The notes below the pieces were generated by a model. It did no database searches. It saw only the letters and a list, made by a program, of their open reading frames with translations, and was not told the origin of the DNA. The position numbers and the translations under genes are program-made. From assembly GCA_011523655.1 (NCBI GenBank), contig WTGH01000048.1, forward strand, positions 1 to 64,000: a stretch of 64,000 bases of DNA. The letters are read 5' to 3'. Positions within the stretch are counted from its first letter, which is position 1. Each line of letters begins with the position of its first letter. Shown in pieces: positions 28,510-39,076 of this stretch. The DNA is from Rhodospirillaceae bacterium. GTDB taxonomy: Bacteria; Pseudomonadota; Alphaproteobacteria; Bin65.

Positions 28510-29368
28510 AGCCCGGCGCAGACGGATAGCGGCGCTTCAACTCGGCCCAGCTCGCGCAGGCTTCCTTGGTCTTCTTGAGATGCGCCATGGACATTCCGAG
28601 TTTCAGCAGATTGTCCGGCGCCTTGGGGTGCTTGGGAAATTTCTTGAAACCGTCAGCGAAGCGGATGGCCGCCAGCCGGTAATTCTGTTGCGCGTAATAG
28701 GTTTCGCCCAGCCAGTAGTAGGCGTTTCCGGCGAACCGGCCCTTGGGATGGCGGCGCAGGAATTCCTGGAACGCTTCGGCGGCCCGGTCATAGCGCGCCT
28801 GCCGCAATTCGCCGATGGCAAACCTGTATTGCTCGATCTCCGTGCCGGGCGGCAGGATGGATGACGCCGAAGCCGTCGCCGGCTCCTTCCTGGTGCTGTC
28901 CGGCCCAGCGCCGTGTTGCCCAGCGCCGTCTTGCCCGGCGCTGTCCTGCTTGAGACCGGCAACGTCCCGAGGCGGCGGTTTCTCACGTCCTGCGCCCGCT
29001 TTCACGCCGCCCCGCTTTTCCAGCCGGCCGAGGCGGAAATCGGTGTCGGTTTCGAACGTCTTGCGGTCCTTCTCCAGCTTTTCAACGCGATGGATCAGGT
29101 CCTCGACCCTGTCGGTCAGGCTCTGGATCGTCCGTTCCATCTGGTTCAGCCGGTTCTGGAACCGGGTCGCCAGGGACGAGGGGATGTCCCGGTCGCCGCC
29201 CCGCAGCGCGTTGAAGTCCCGCTCGAGGCGGCGAAGCCGGAATCTCAGATCGTCGACGTCGGCGCGCGACACCTGCGCCTCCGCCACCGGCAGGGAAGGA
29301 CCGGCCGCCGAACCGAGGCCGACCAGCAGGGCGATCGCCGCCCGGCAGGCGCCTTGCCTCACTGTCAT
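28457..29368 (-). CDS. cpoB: Tol-Pal-associated coordinator CpoB (YbgF)
   Basis: Periplasmic protein that links Tol-Pal activity to peptidoglycan synthesis at division. It is 303 residues with a signal peptide (about 1-31), a trimerising coiled coil (about 35-115), a low-complexity Ala/Gly/Asp linker (about 120-170), and C-terminal TPR repeats (about 180-295; YYWLGETYYAQQNYRLAA). The start is 38 bases after pal's stop. The linker coding region (about 28880-28960) has degenerate GCCCAGCGCC-like repeats. Confidence 0.92.
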   Translation of the reverse strand: MTVRQGACRAAIALLVGLGSAAGPSLPVAEAQVSRADVDDLRFRLRRLERDFNALRGGDRDIPSSLATRFQNRLNQMERTIQSLTDRVEDLIHRVEKLEKDRKTFETDTDFRLGRLEKRGGVKAGAGREKPPPRDVAGLKQDSAGQDGAGQHGAGPDSTRKEPATASASSILPPGTEIEQYRFAIGELRQARYDRAAEAFQEFLRRHPKGRFAGNAYYWLGETYYAQQNYRLAAIRFADGFKKFPKHPKAPDNLLKLGMSMAHLKKTKEACASWAELKRRYPSAPGYVKRKAAQERKKLGCRV

Positions 29369-29406
29369 TGCCGCAGCGCCTTTCGCTTCGGCATCTGCCG
29401 GAGACG

Positions 29407-29913
29407 CTATGCCCCGCCGGTGCTGGGCCGGGCAACGCCGCGCCGGTTCTGCTGATAGGCGCTTTCGTCGTCACCCGCGACCGCAGGCCGTTCCTTGCCG
29501 TAGGAGATGGTGCGGATGCGTCCCGCATTCACGCCCAGGGCGATCAGCATGTCGCGAATTGCGGTCGCCCGTTTGGCGCCCAGGCCCAGATTGTATTCCC
29601 GCGTGCCGCGCTCGTCGGCGTGTCCCTCGACCAGGATGCTGGCATCGCCATGGGCGCGCAGCCATTCCGACCAGGCCCGGATCGTGGCCTGGGCGCCCTC
29701 GTCGAGATCGAAGCGGTCGTAAGCGAAGAAGACGCGGTCGCTGTAACCGTTCCGGGATGGCGCGGTATAATCCTGCCAGCTTCGTCCGGGTCCCGGCCGC
29801 GCCAGTTCGGATTCGCTCACCCGGTTGCTCCCGGCGCTGTCCTTGGATTTCGTGCTGCAGCTAACGGACGCGAGGCCGATCGCGAGCACGACCAACGCAA
29901 GTCTCAGTTTCAT
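29407..29913 (-). CDS. pal: Peptidoglycan-associated lipoprotein Pal
   Basis: Outer-membrane lipoprotein that anchors to peptidoglycan through an OmpA-like domain and binds TolB. It is 168 residues from MKLRLALVVLAIGL; a short hydrophobic stretch ends at SVSC, giving an acceptable lipobox with Cys20 or so as the lipidated residue. The OmpA motif is VEGHADERGTREYNLGLGAK (about residues 95-115). The frame extends 7 codons upstream (29934) but the lipoprotein signal fits the later ATG. Confidence 0.95.
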   Translation of the reverse strand: MKLRLALVVLAIGLASVSCSTKSKDSAGSNRVSESELARPGPGRSWQDYTAPSRNGYSDRVFFAYDRFDLDEGAQATIRAWSEWLRAHGDASILVEGHADERGTREYNLGLGAKRATAIRDMLIALGVNAGRIRTISYGKERPAVAGDDESAYQQNRRGVARPSTGGA

Positions 29914-30070
29914 GACGTGATTTCCTCGACCCATCGCGATCCTTGTCCGGTTCGCCGGATACGGATCGACTCGTTGCGAACATTACTACGTTTCCCTGCG
30001 CCGCCTGCAAACCATCGTGGATGCGAATGCGGAGCAATTGACGCACGACGGCGAATGCCGCCGCGCGCAA

Positions 30071-31402
30071 CTAGTTTTTCAGCAGCGGCGACCATGCCGG
30101 ATCCGAAGCCGAAACAGGCGTCTCGACCAGCCGCTCGTTCCGGCCGGTCAGATCGATCGAATACAGCTGTGCCGTCCCGCCGCGCCGCTTCTTGTAGTAC
30201 ATCAGCACCCTTCCGTTCGGCGACCAGGTCGGGCCCTCGGTCAGATAACCCTGGGCCAGGATGCGCTCTCCTTCGCCGTCCGGCTGCATCACGCCGATGT
30301 AGAATATGCCCTCCAGTATCTTGGTGAAGGCGATCAGGTCGCCGCGCGGGGACCACACCGGCGTCGCATAGCGGCCCGGCCGGTTGCTGATCCTGCGCAC
30401 GCCGCTGCCGTCGGCGTTCATGACATAGATTTTCTGCCGGCCGCTGCGGTCGGAATCGAAGGCGATCTTGGATCCGTCCGGCGAAAAGGAAGGCGAGGTA
30501 TCGATGGCCTGGTGGTTCGTCAGCCGCTCGGTGGCGCGCGTCCGCAGGTCCATGGCGAAGATTTCCGCATTGCCGTCGCGCGACATGGACAGGACGATCT
30601 TGTTACCGTCGGGCGAAAAGCGCGGCGCGAAGGTCATGCCGTCGAAGTCGCCGACGATCTCGCGCTGCCCGGTGTCGATGTCGAGGATGTAGACGCGCGG
30701 TTTCTGGCCGACAAATTCCAGGTAGGTGATTTCCTGGACCGACGGCGCGAAACGCGGCGTCAGCACCAGGTTTTCGCCGTTCGTCAGGTATCGGTGGTTG
30801 GCGCCGTCTTGGTCCATGATCGCCAGACGCTTGACCCGGCTCAGCACGGGTCCGGATTCGGCGACGTAGACGATCCGCGTATCGAAATAGCCGCTTTCTC
30901 CGGTGAGCCGCTGGTAGATGGCGTCGGACATCTTGTGCGCCAGCCGGCGCCAGTTGACCCGGCGCGTCTCGAGGGCCCGGCCGACCAGCTGCCGGCCGGT
31001 CGAGACGTCCCACAGGCGGAATTCGATCCGGATGTCGCCGTTGGTCCGGTGAAAGACCCTGCCGGTAACCAGCGCGTCGGCGCCGATCCCCTTCCAGTCG
31101 TTGAATCGCGGCGCAAGCACCTCGGACCCGTCGCGCTGGACGAAGGCATCCGGATCGATCGCGCGAAACAGGCCCGACCTTTCGAGATTGCCGGTCACGA
31201 CGCCGGCAATCTGCTCCGCGGTCGTGCGTTCTTCGCCGGCCGAAGCCTGCGGCGCCACGATGGCGATGGGCAGCGGCTCGAAGTTCGGATCGTCGATCCG
31301 GATGATCAGTTGGGCGCTGGCCGCGGCCGGCACGATCGCGGCGAGCAGGCCGGCCAGGACCAGCCGGCGGCACAAACGGGATATCGGCGGGTGAAACGGC
31401 AT
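30071..31402 (-). CDS. tolB: Tol-Pal system beta-propeller protein TolB
   Basis: Periplasmic beta-propeller that transmits the TolQRA motor state to Pal. It is 443 residues from the ATG at 31402. The signal peptide ends at about residue 30 (AAASAQ), followed by the N-terminal TolB domain (to about 165). WD-like blades then carry repeated [14 protein letters not shown] motifs (for example [20 protein letters not shown]). The start is 2 bases after tolA's stop; a start 18 codons earlier is open but would put a charged tail before the signal peptide. Confidence 0.96.
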   Translation of the reverse strand: MPFHPPISRLCRRLVLAGLLAAIVPAAASAQLIIRIDDPNFEPLPIAIVAPQASAGEERTTAEQIAGVVTGNLERSGLFRAIDPDAFVQRDGSEVLAPRFNDWKGIGADALVTGRVFHRTNGDIRIEFRLWDVSTGRQLVGRALETRRVNWRRLAHKMSDAIYQRLTGESGYFDTRIVYVAESGPVLSRVKRLAIMDQDGANHRYLTNGENLVLTPRFAPSVQEITYLEFVGQKPRVYILDIDTGQREIVGDFDGMTFAPRFSPDGNKIVLSMSRDGNAEIFAMDLRTRATERLTNHQAIDTSPSFSPDGSKIAFDSDRSGRQKIYVMNADGSGVRRISNRPGRYATPVWSPRGDLIAFTKILEGIFYIGVMQPDGEGERILAQGYLTEGPTWSPNGRVLMYYKKRRGGTAQLYSIDLTGRNERLVETPVSASDPAWSPLLKN

Positions 31403-31404
31403 GA

Positions 31405-32619
31405 TTACCCCGATTTCAATTTGGACGGGTCGAAGTCGATGGTCAGCACTTTCCATCGGTCGAATTTTTCAGGCGGCAACCTGAGCGGGTTGCATCTGGG
31501 ATTGTTGACGGCGCGAAGGCCGGCGTCAGCCGCAGCGCGAAGCTTCGAATTGCCTGCAAGGCGCCCCTGGTCCAGCACCTTCGCATCGCGCACCGAACCG
31601 TCTCGGTTGAGCCAAATCCTTATCAGGACGCGCAGCGATCCGGCGTCCTGCGCGCCTGCCGGGAAATTCCAGCACGGCTGAATCTGCCGGCGAACCGCCT
31701 CGATTTCCGAAAGGGTCATCGGAAGGCTGCGCGCCGCCGCCTTTACGCCCTCCGGCGTCCGGGCCGCAGTTCGGTCGCGGTCGGACTGCGCCACCGATTT
31801 CTTCAGCTTGCCGACGGTCTTGAAGACCGAGTCGAGCGGATCCGTCCTGGCCGGCTGTTTCTTCGAGGTCTTTTTCGGCGGCGTCGCCTTTTTTGCCGGG
31901 CGCGGCGCCGGCGGGCGCAACCGGGGCAGGGCGGCAACCTCCAGTTCTTCGTCCGGTGTGGAATTCTCGGCGGTCTTCGGCGGCTTCCGTTCCGGTTCCT
32001 TCTTCGCTTCGGCTGCTTTCTTCTCGGGCTTCTTCGGCGCGGTCTTCGGCTTCTCCGGGCGCGGCGCCGGTCTGGCAACGCGCTTTACCGGTTTTTTCGC
32101 CGGCGTCTTCTTCGGCTTCGCCACGGGCTTGGGTTTCGGGGGCGCCGGTTTCTTCGCCGGCGCCGGCTTCTTCGGCCGCTCGGGCTGGCGCTGCAGGGCG
32201 CGGGGGTCGATCTCGACCCGTTTCGGCGGCGCGGCTTTGGGCTTGGGCGCGGGTTTGGCGATCTTCGGTCGCGCCGGCCGCGGCGGTGTCTTCTTCGGCG
32301 GTGCGACAGGTTTCGGCTTCGCTGCAGCCGTCTTGGGCGGCGCGGGTTTCGGCGGTACCGGCTCGACCGGCGGTTTTTCCGCGCTCCGGTCGCGGGCCAC
32401 GAGTTTCTTCGTGGTTTCGCGCTCGGCGTCCGGCTTGCGCTCGGTCTCCGGTTTCGGTTTTTCGCCCTTGCTGGTCCGTGTGATGTCTGACAGGCGGACG
32501 ATATCCACCGTTATGTTGCGCGACGCGTTTGCCGGCGGCTTCGTCAGCCAGGGCAGCCCGAGCGCCACGGCGAGCACGACCAGCGTATGCAGGGCGACCG
32601 AAATGAAGATGCCGCGCAT
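31405..32619 (-). CDS. tolA: TolA-like energy-transducing protein
   Basis: Spans from inner membrane to Pal/TolB. It is 404 residues: one N-terminal transmembrane helix ([20 protein letters not shown]), a very long Lys/Pro/Ala-rich periplasmic rod (about residues 45-280, with PKPKA-type repeats), and a C-terminal TonB/TolA domain (about 300-404; [22 protein letters not shown]). The Pro-Lys composition is closer to TonB than to the helical Ala-rich rod of enterobacterial TolA. Position between tolR and tolB supports tolA. Confidence 0.92.
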   Translation of the reverse strand: MRGIFISVALHTLVVLAVALGLPWLTKPPANASRNITVDIVRLSDITRTSKGEKPKPETERKPDAERETTKKLVARDRSAEKPPVEPVPPKPAPPKTAAAKPKPVAPPKKTPPRPARPKIAKPAPKPKAAPPKRVEIDPRALQRQPERPKKPAPAKKPAPPKPKPVAKPKKTPAKKPVKRVARPAPRPEKPKTAPKKPEKKAAEAKKEPERKPPKTAENSTPDEELEVAALPRLRPPAPRPAKKATPPKKTSKKQPARTDPLDSVFKTVGKLKKSVAQSDRDRTAARTPEGVKAAARSLPMTLSEIEAVRRQIQPCWNFPAGAQDAGSLRVLIRIWLNRDGSVRDAKVLDQGRLAGNSKLRAAADAGLRAVNNPRCNPLRLPPEKFDRWKVLTIDFDPSKLKSG

Positions 32620-32632
32620 GGCCGCCCGCCGC

Positions 32633-33061
32633 CTATTCCTTGCCGTCTTCCGCGACGAGCGCGACCTTCGGGAAGCCGGCGGTCGAAATCGAATTCATGA
32701 CCTGCATGACCCGGCCGTAGGGCACCGCCTTGTCGCCGCGCACGAAGATCCGGGGATTGTCGCGCACCCGGGCGATCGCGCGCAGCCGCGCGATCAGGGT
32801 TGCGGTATCCATTCGCGTTTCCTGCAGGAAGACCGTTCCATCGGCCCGGACGCTGACGATCAGCGGCTTGTCGGGCTTGCCGATGGCGGCAGCCTTGGCC
32901 TTGGGCAGGTCGACCGGGACGGCGACCGTCAGCAGGGGCGCCGTCACCATGAAGATGACCAGGAGCACCAGCATCACATCCACGAACGGAGTCACATTGA
33001 TCTCGGACATCGGCTGGTAGCTGCGGCGTGCGCGCCCGCGCCGGACCGGTGCGGCTGCCAT
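32633..33061 (-). CDS. tolR: TolR/ExbD-type biopolymer transport protein
   Basis: Proton-channel subunit of the Tol motor. It is 142 residues with one transmembrane helix near the N-terminus; NVTPFVDVMLVLLVIFM carries the essential membrane Asp (Asp28). The periplasmic domain ends FPKVALVAEDGKE. It lies 2 bases after tolQ and 13 bases before tolA, so it is tightly coupled. Confidence 0.96.
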   Translation of the reverse strand: MAAAPVRRGRARRSYQPMSEINVTPFVDVMLVLLVIFMVTAPLLTVAVPVDLPKAKAAAIGKPDKPLIVSVRADGTVFLQETRMDTATLIARLRAIARVRDNPRIFVRGDKAVPYGRVMQVMNSISTAGFPKVALVAEDGKE

Positions 33062-33063
33062 CG

Positions 33064-33957
33064 TCAGCCTCCGCTGTTGTCGAGTTCGCGCGAAACGATC
33101 GCGCTGAACTCGCCCGAGAAGCCTTCCAGCCGGTGGGCGTAGCGGTCCAGGTCTCCCGACAGCTTGTTATAGGCCACGACCGCCGGAATCGCCGCCAGCA
33201 GCCCGAGCGCCGTCGCGAACAGGGCCTCGGCGATGCCCGGCGCCACCGTCGCCAGGTTGGTGTTCTTCTGAATCGCGATGTCCTGGAACGCGCGCATGAT
33301 GCCCCAGACGGTGCCGAACAGGCCGACGAAGGGCGCCGTGGCCCCGATCGATGCAAGCGAACCGAGGAAGCGTTCCGAGCGGCTCATTTCCCGGGTCAGC
33401 GTGACATGCATGACCCGGTCGATCCGGTCGCCCAGGCTTCCGCGCAACGACCGGCTGCCGGACTCGTCGCCGGTCGAGCGTTTCCACTCCCGCATGGCGG
33501 CGGCGAATATGGCGGCCATCGGATTGTTCGGCCGCTCGCCGACATCGGCATAGAGTTCGTCGACCGAACCACCGGCCCAGAACCGGTTCTCGAAGCGGGT
33601 CGCCCGGCCGTTGATCCGGTGTAGCAGCATCAGCTTCTCGAAGATGACGGCCCAGGACCAGATCGAGGCGACGACCAGGACGGCGATCACGCCCTTGACG
33701 ATCCAGTCGGCCCGTTCGATCACGGCCAGAACCGAGAAATCGTCGGACGGCGGCGCGTCCCCGCCGAGGTCCGTCTGCACGACCTTGCGGTCCTGGCCGA
33801 GCTTGGCGGCCTCGTCCGTCGCCGCGCCGCCCTCGGGCGCCGTGGCCTGGGCCAGCTCCACGACCCGAGCGCCGGAACCGTCCGGCGCCGACGCAGCCAG
33901 GGAGGTCTGCACCGGATCCAGAATTGCCGTCAGATCGGGAAGGATCGTTAGGTCCAT
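33064..33957 (-). CDS. tolQ: TolQ/ExbB-type proton channel protein
   Basis: Motor scaffold of the Tol system. It is 297 residues, about 60 longer than typical TolQ; the excess is an N-terminal, Asp/Ala-rich soluble stretch before the first helix (IVKGVIAVLVVASIWSWAVIF, about residues 88-108). The channel helices TAPFVGLFGTVWGIMRAF and ALGLLAAIPAVVAYN are intact. An internal start nearer the helix is possible, but none is clearly better. First tol gene after ybgC. Confidence 0.94.
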   Translation of the reverse strand: MDLTILPDLTAILDPVQTSLAASAPDGSGARVVELAQATAPEGGAATDEAAKLGQDRKVVQTDLGGDAPPSDDFSVLAVIERADWIVKGVIAVLVVASIWSWAVIFEKLMLLHRINGRATRFENRFWAGGSVDELYADVGERPNNPMAAIFAAAMREWKRSTGDESGSRSLRGSLGDRIDRVMHVTLTREMSRSERFLGSLASIGATAPFVGLFGTVWGIMRAFQDIAIQKNTNLATVAPGIAEALFATALGLLAAIPAVVAYNKLSGDLDRYAHRLEGFSGEFSAIVSRELDNSGG

Positions 33958-33966
33958 GACTGCTCG

Positions 33967-34548
33967 TCAGTTTGGGTCGGTTGACGGATCAACCGCAGAA
34001 GTGTGGCAATCCTGCGGCGCCCCGGGCTCCGGCGGCGCGCCGCCGCAGCCCGGATCCGCTGCCTCTTCGTCGCTTGAGGGCGATGGAACGATACAGAGCT
34101 GCAACGCCCTGCGGATTTCGATCGGGATGCGCGTCGGCCGGCCGTCCCGGTTCATGACCGCGATCCGCAGGCGCAGATCGCACAGCAGCCGGCCGCCGCG
34201 CCAGATTCCCTGGCTCATGCGCATGCTGGCGCCCAGCACTTCGGTTACCGCGCTGCGGACTTCGAGAATGTCGTCGAGCCGCGCCGGCGCCAGGTATTCG
34301 GCCCGGCACGAGCGCACGGTGAAACCGATACCCCGCTCGCGCAGCAGGTCGAATTGCTGCCGGCCCGTCCGGCGCAGCAGCTCGGTCCGCGCCCGTTCGG
34401 CGAACTTGAGGTAGTTGGCGTAATAGACGATGCCGCCGGCGTCCGTATCCTCATAGTAGACGCGGACCGGAAAAACGTGCACGGGATCTGAGGCGGTCGC
34501 CAGGCCGACCGGAGGGTCCGGGTTCGGAACTGCGCCGGCGTCAGTCAT
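33967..34548 (-). CDS. ybgC: Tol-Pal-associated acyl-CoA thioesterase
   Basis: Hotdog-fold thioesterase of the YbgC/4-hydroxybenzoyl-CoA type, encoded beside tol genes in most proteobacteria. It is 193 residues from the ATG at 34548, which overlaps ruvB's stop by 8 bases. The catalytic segment is [20 protein letters not shown] (Asp in YEDTD). A C-terminal tail of about 40 residues, Pro/Glu-rich and unlike the family core, extends beyond the usual length of about 140. Confidence 0.93.
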   Translation of the reverse strand: MTDAGAVPNPDPPVGLATASDPVHVFPVRVYYEDTDAGGIVYYANYLKFAERARTELLRRTGRQQFDLLRERGIGFTVRSCRAEYLAPARLDDILEVRSAVTEVLGASMRMSQGIWRGGRLLCDLRLRIAVMNRDGRPTRIPIEIRRALQLCIVPSPSSDEEAADPGCGGAPPEPGAPQDCHTSAVDPSTDPN

Positions 34549-35593
34549 CCTGTCCGCCCGCCAGCAGTTCGATCTGATCGGGCGCCGTGGGAGGCGGCGC
34601 CAGGCCCAGGGCCTTCCACCCGTCCGTCGCCAGCATCCGGCCGCGCGGCGTCCGCTGCACCAGTCCTTCGCGGACCAGATAGGGTTCGATGACGTCCTCG
34701 ATGGCGTCGCGCTGCTCGGAGAGCACGGCGGCGATCGTCTCGACCCCCACCGGGCCGCCGCCGTATTTTTCGGCGATGCAGGCCAGATAGCGATGGTCCA
34801 TGCGGTCGAGGCCGGCCTTGTCGACATCGAGCCGCGCCAGCGCCGAATCGGCCTCCCTGGCGCCGACCTCCACGGCGCCGTCGACCGCGGCGAAATCCCG
34901 GACCCGGCGCAGCAGCCGCGACGCAATTCGCGGTGTGCCACGGGAGCGGGCTGCGATTTCCCGCGCCCCGTCCGGCGACAACTGCGTCTTCAGCAGCGCG
35001 GCGGCCCGCGCCACGATCACCGCCAGATCGTCGACATCGTAGAAATCCAGCCGCAGCGGAATGCCAAAGCGTTCGCGCAGCGGCGTGGTGAGCAGGCCGG
35101 CCCGGGTCGTGGCGCCGACCAGGGTGAAGCGCGGCAGGTCGATCCGTACCGAGCGGGCGGCCGGCCCCTCACCGATCACCAGGTCGAGCTGGTAGTCCTC
35201 CATGGCCGGGTAGAGCAGTTCCTCGACCGCCGGATTGAGGCGGTGGATCTCGTCGATGAACAGCACTTCGCGGGGCTGAAGGTTTGTCAGGATCGCCGCC
35301 AGGTCGCCGGCGCGCGCGATCACCGGGCCGGAGGTGCCCCGGAACCCGACGCCCAGTTCGCGCGCCACGATGTGCGCAAGCGTGGTCTTGCCGAGGCCCG
35401 GCGGGCCGTGAAACAGGACATGGTCCATCGCCTCCCGGCGCCCGCGCGCCGCCTCGACGAAAACGCGCAGGTTGGCGCGCATGTCCCGCTGGCCGACGAA
35501 GTCGTCGAGCCGCACCGGCCGGAGTGACGGGTCGTCGCCCTCCAGGGCCGACGGATCGCCGGAAACCATGCGGGTGTCCTGTTCGGCCGCCAT
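34541..35593 (-). CDS. ruvB: Holliday junction branch-migration helicase RuvB
   Basis: AAA+ motor of the RuvAB branch-migration complex. It is 350 residues from the ATG at 35593. [12 protein letters not shown] (about 24-35) is the family start, Walker A GPPGLGKT is at 63-70, Walker B appears as FIDEIHRL, the sensor region as [10 protein letters not shown], and the winged-helix C-terminus ends LGLAPP-rich. It follows ruvA by 10 bases. Confidence 0.97.
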   Translation of the reverse strand: MAAEQDTRMVSGDPSALEGDDPSLRPVRLDDFVGQRDMRANLRVFVEAARGRREAMDHVLFHGPPGLGKTTLAHIVARELGVGFRGTSGPVIARAGDLAAILTNLQPREVLFIDEIHRLNPAVEELLYPAMEDYQLDLVIGEGPAARSVRIDLPRFTLVGATTRAGLLTTPLRERFGIPLRLDFYDVDDLAVIVARAAALLKTQLSPDGAREIAARSRGTPRIASRLLRRVRDFAAVDGAVEVGAREADSALARLDVDKAGLDRMDHRYLACIAEKYGGGPVGVETIAAVLSEQRDAIEDVIEPYLVREGLVQRTPRGRMLATDGWKALGLAPPPTAPDQIELLAGGQDD

Positions 35594-35603
35594 CGTCCCC
35601 CGC

Positions 35604-36227
35604 CTATCCGGACAGGTCCTTGAGGGCCAGCGGGATGATCTGCTCGACGGTCGCGTCGCCCCCTGCATCGCCGGCCACCCGGTTCACCGCGGCAAAGGCC
35701 TCGCTGCGGCCGTAGCCCAGATTGACCAAAGCGGAGACCGCTTCCGCGGCCGCACCCTGCGGCGCGCCGGCGCCCGCCCCAAACCGGGCGCCGGGCAGGT
35801 CGCCGGCCAGGGGGTCGCCGCCGATCACGCCGGCCTTGTCCTTGAGTTCGTTGAGGATACGCGCCGCCAGCTTGGGGCCGATGCCCTCGGCCTGGGCGAT
35901 CGCGGCCCGGTCCTGCGCCGCGATTGCGGTGGCCAAGGCGTCCGGCGTCAGGACCGACAGGAGCGCCAGCGCGACCCGCGCGCCCACGCCCTGCACGGTC
36001 GTCAGCAGCCGGAACCAGTCCCGCTCCTGCCGCTCGGCGAAGCCGTAGAGATGGATATGGTCTTCGCGGACGTGGGTTTCGATCATCAGACGGACCGAGG
36101 ATCCGGCCGGCGGCAGCGCATCCAGCGTGCGGGCCGAGGCGAAGACCAGATAGCCAACGCCGCCGACATCGATGACGGCCTCGTCCTTGCCGGCATGATC
36201 GACCAGGCCGGTCAGCGAGCCGATCAT
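35604..36227 (-). CDS. ruvA: Holliday junction DNA-binding protein RuvA
   Basis: Tetrameric junction-binding partner of RuvB. It is 207 residues: OB-fold start [40 protein letters not shown], tandem HhH region ([33 protein letters not shown]), flexible Ala/Gly linker (about 135-160), and the RuvB-binding C-terminus ([16 protein letters not shown]). Start 36227 overlaps ruvC's stop by 4 bases. Confidence 0.96.
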   Translation of the reverse strand: MIGSLTGLVDHAGKDEAVIDVGGVGYLVFASARTLDALPPAGSSVRLMIETHVREDHIHLYGFAERQERDWFRLLTTVQGVGARVALALLSVLTPDALATAIAAQDRAAIAQAEGIGPKLAARILNELKDKAGVIGGDPLAGDLPGARFGAGAGAPQGAAAEAVSALVNLGYGRSEAFAAVNRVAGDAGGDATVEQIIPLALKDLSG

Positions 36228-36760
36228 GGCGCCGCCGCCGCTTCCCGCGCCCGCCAGGACGCCCGCGTCGCCGCGTGATGGGCGTGGCAGATCGCGACGG
36301 CCAGGGCGTCGGCCGCGTCGGCGGACTGCGGCCCGGCGGCCGGCAGCAGCATCCCCACCATGGCCTGGATCTGCGCCTTGTCCGCATGGCCGACGCCGAC
36401 GACGGACTTCTTGACCGCATTGGCCGCATATTCGTGCACGGCGATTCCGGCCTGCGCCGGCGCCAGCATGACCGCGCCGCGGGCCTGGCCGAGCTTCAGG
36501 GTGGAGCCCGGGTTCCGGTTGACGAAGATTTCCTCGATCGCCGCCGCGTCCGGCGCCCATGTCTCTATCAGGCCGGCAATTCCGTCATGCAGCAGTCTCA
36601 GGCGGTCGGCCATGTCCTTCTTCGGATCCGCGGTCACCGCGCCGCTGGCGACAAAGCTCAGTCGATTGTCGGCTGAATCGATCACGCCCCAGCCAGTCCG
36701 GCGCAGGCCGGGATCCAGCCCTAGGATGCGGATCGCGCCGTGTTTCGGGGGCGCTGTCAT
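36224..36760 (-). CDS. ruvC: Holliday junction resolvase RuvC
   Basis: Cuts Holliday junctions symmetrically after RuvAB migration. It is 178 residues with the RNase-H-like acidic quartet: Asp16 ([13 protein letters not shown]), Glu76 ([11 protein letters not shown]), Asp148 and Asp151 ([11 protein letters not shown]). First gene of ruvCAB, 5 bases after yebC. Confidence 0.97.
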   Translation of the reverse strand: MTAPPKHGAIRILGLDPGLRRTGWGVIDSADNRLSFVASGAVTADPKKDMADRLRLLHDGIAGLIETWAPDAAAIEEIFVNRNPGSTLKLGQARGAVMLAPAQAGIAVHEYAANAVKKSVVGVGHADKAQIQAMVGMLLPAAGPQSADAADALAVAICHAHHAATRASWRAREAAAAP

Positions 36761-36765
36761 GGTCG

Positions 36766-37512
36766 TTACCCGCCCAGCTTCGCCATTACCTCGTCGGACA
36801 CGTCGAAATTGGCGGAAACGTTCTGGACGTCGTCATTGTCGTCCAGCGCATCCAGCAACCTGAACAGGCTGGACGCCTTGCCTTCGTCGACGCCCACGGT
36901 GCTTTGCGGTTTCCACGCCAGCGCCGCCGTTTCCGGACTGCCGAAGCGTTCTTCCAGCGCCTCGCGGACGGCGTTCAGATCGTCGGGTTCGCAGACGATC
37001 TCGTGCATGTCGTCGCCCGACTCGACATCCGAGGCGCCGGCTTCGAGCGCCGCCTCGAACATGTCGTCGTCGCTCGCCGCATCGGCCGGATACTGGATCT
37101 GGCCGACCCGGTCGAACATGAAGGCCACGCTGTTGGTTTCGCCCAGGTTGCCGCCGAATTTGCTGAAGGCCGTGCGGATGTCGGAAGCTGCGCGGTTGCG
37201 GTTGTCGGTCAGGACGTCGACGATCATCGCGACGCCGCCGGGCCCGTAGCCTTCGTAGCGGATTTCCTCGTAGGTATCGGCTTCGCCGCCGCCGCTGCCT
37301 TTCTTCACGGCCCGGTCGATATTGTCGTTCGGCATGTTCTGCGCCTTGGCGGCGGCGATCGCGCTGCGCAGGCGGGCATTCATGTCCGGGTCGGCGCCGG
37401 CCCGCGCGGCGATCATGATTTCCTTGGCGTGCCGGGCGAAGATTCTGGCGCGCTTCGCATCCTGCGCGCCCTTCCGGTGCATGATGTTCTTGAATTTGGA
37501 ATGGCCGGCCAT
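36766..37512 (-). CDS. yebC: YebC/TACO1-family protein (probable translation/transcription factor)
   Basis: A 248-residue YebC-family protein. [26 protein letters not shown] start, split here as MAGHSKF and [10 protein letters not shown], is diagnostic, as are [15 protein letters not shown] and [14 protein letters not shown]. Family members act as DNA-binding regulators or, for TACO1-like YebC, relieve ribosome stalling on prolines. The position directly upstream of ruvCAB is conserved. The upstream gap (37513-37646) likely contains its promoter. Confidence 0.96.
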   Translation of the reverse strand: MAGHSKFKNIMHRKGAQDAKRARIFARHAKEIMIAARAGADPDMNARLRSAIAAAKAQNMPNDNIDRAVKKGSGGGEADTYEEIRYEGYGPGGVAMIVDVLTDNRNRAASDIRTAFSKFGGNLGETNSVAFMFDRVGQIQYPADAASDDDMFEAALEAGASDVESGDDMHEIVCEPDDLNAVREALEERFGSPETAALAWKPQSTVGVDEGKASSLFRLLDALDDNDDVQNVSANFDVSDEVMAKLGG

Positions 37513-37646
37513 GTCGGGTGGCGTTCCTTCCGGATCGAACCGATCGCCAAGCTATATAAAGCCCGTCAATGGCCACGACTATACAACATATTGTGGCTGT
37601 TGCGTAGCAATCCTTCCGTTATTCGTGTGGCGAGCGGATTGCCGCG

Positions 37647-38471
37647 TCAGGCCGCCGCGACCTCCGGAACGGCGTTGGCCAGCCGCGGGCCGACGCGCAC
37701 AGCCTCGACGCGCGTCGCCAGGCCGGTCGCGTCGTCGGTCTCGACATAGACGGCGCACAAGGTGCCTTCGCCGTCGGCCGGGCCGAGCCGGTCGCCCGGC
37801 ATCTTGCGCCGGAACCGGTCGATCGGCGCTTCCTTTTTCATGCCGATGACCGAGTCGTAGTCGCCGCACATGCCGATATCGGTGATGTAGGCCGTCCCGC
37901 CGTTCAGGATCTGGGCGTCGGCCGTCGGCACATGGGTATGGGTCCCCGCGACCAGTGAGACGCGGCCGTCGAGGAAATGGCCGAAGGATGTCTTCTCGCT
38001 CGTCGCTTCGCCGTGCATGTCGACCAGGATGGCGTCGGCTTCCCGTTTCAGCCGATGGGTTGCCAGCGCTTTCTCCGCCGCGGCGAACGGGTCGTCCAGC
38101 GGGTCCATGAACAGGCGCGCCATCACCTGGAGGACATAGACCTTCCGCCCGCGGCCGATGTCGATCAGGGCCTCGCCCTTGCCCGGCGTCCCTTGCGGAT
38201 AGTTGATCGGGCGGATCAGGCGCGGGTCGCTGTCGATATAGCCGATGATGTCGCGCTGGTCCCAGGCATGGTTGCCGAGCAGGATGCAGTCCGCGCCGGC
38301 GTCGTAGACCTTGCGGCAGATGTCGGCGGTGATGCCGAAACCGTGGGCGGCGTTCTCACCGTTCACCGCGACGAAATCGAGCCCGAGCCGGCTCCGGAGG
38401 CCGGGCAGATGTTCGATGACCGCATCGCGGCCGGCCCGGCCGACAATGTCGCCGCAATACAACAGTCGCAT
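37647..38471 (-). CDS. ymdB: YmdB-family metallophosphoesterase
   Basis: A 274-residue binuclear metallophosphoesterase of the YmdB/TIGR00282 family (2',3'-cyclic nucleotide phosphodiesterase activity in Bacillus YmdB). Metal ligands visible: Asp8 ([12 protein letters not shown]), Glu39-Asn40 (VNGENAAHG), Asn67-His68 (LLGNHAWDQRD), and the histidines of VAGTHTHVPTAD. It is full-length and lies 24 bases after the cyclo-ligase gene. The function in alphaproteobacteria is not established. Confidence 0.93.
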   Translation of the reverse strand: MRLLYCGDIVGRAGRDAVIEHLPGLRSRLGLDFVAVNGENAAHGFGITADICRKVYDAGADCILLGNHAWDQRDIIGYIDSDPRLIRPINYPQGTPGKGEALIDIGRGRKVYVLQVMARLFMDPLDDPFAAAEKALATHRLKREADAILVDMHGEATSEKTSFGHFLDGRVSLVAGTHTHVPTADAQILNGGTAYITDIGMCGDYDSVIGMKKEAPIDRFRRKMPGDRLGPADGEGTLCAVYVETDDATGLATRVEAVRVGPRLANAVPEVAAA

Positions 38472-38495
38472 GAAAAGGTCCGTCCGTCGGGGAGA

Positions 38496-39071
38496 TCAGG
38501 CCGAGATGTAGATGGCTTCCCGTTCGGTGACAATCCAGTCGAGCCTGGCGTCGTGCGGTTCGGTGGGCACGGCTTCGACTTCCTGTGCCGCAAAGGCCCA
38601 TCCGACGGCTGTTATCGTCCTCCCGGCGCGCAGCCGGGCGAGCGCCGCGTCATAGAATCCGCCGCCGTAGCCCAGCCGGTAGCCCTGCCGGTCGAACGCG
38701 GCGAGCGGCACCAGAAGAAGATCGGGGTCAAACTCCGTCGCCGAGCCCGGCGGGGCGGCGATCCCGAGCGCGTCGGTGCTCCCGGCAACGCCGCCCGGCG
38801 CCTCCAGGAAGCGGAGCGGTTCGCCCTTGCCCGTCGTATACGGGAGAACGGTCCGGCAGCCCCGGGCTTCGAGCGCGACCAGTGCCGGGCGGGGGTCCAG
38901 CTCGCCGCGCATCGCCGCATAGCCGGCCACTGTGACGCCGGGCGCGATGTCGACGGCCTGGAGCAGATGCGCCGCTGCGGCCCCCGCGGCCCCCGGAATA
39001 TCGAGGAGCCTGCGCTGCGCCAGCGCGCGGCGGCGCAGCGCCCGTTTCGCCGCCGCGACGGTTGCGGACAA
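38496..39071 (-). CDS. 5-formyltetrahydrofolate cyclo-ligase
   Basis: Converts 5-formyl-THF to 5,10-methenyl-THF with ATP. It is 191 residues. The N-terminal basic helix (AAAKRALRRRALAQRR) and the Gly-rich signature RLGYGGGFYDAALARL (about 130-145) identify the family. It is 5 bases downstream of zapA, a pairing widespread in proteobacteria. The 6S RNA gene often found in that gap is excluded here by its size. Confidence 0.93.
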   Translation of the reverse strand: MSATVAAAKRALRRRALAQRRLLDIPGAAGAAAAHLLQAVDIAPGVTVAGYAAMRGELDPRPALVALEARGCRTVLPYTTGKGEPLRFLEAPGGVAGSTDALGIAAPPGSATEFDPDLLLVPLAAFDRQGYRLGYGGGFYDAALARLRAGRTITAVGWAFAAQEVEAVPTEPHDARLDWIVTEREAIYISA

Positions 39072-39076
39072 ACGCG

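Noticed and set aside
39072..39076. 6S RNA between zapA and the cyclo-ligase
   Set aside because: The gap is only 5 bases, too small.
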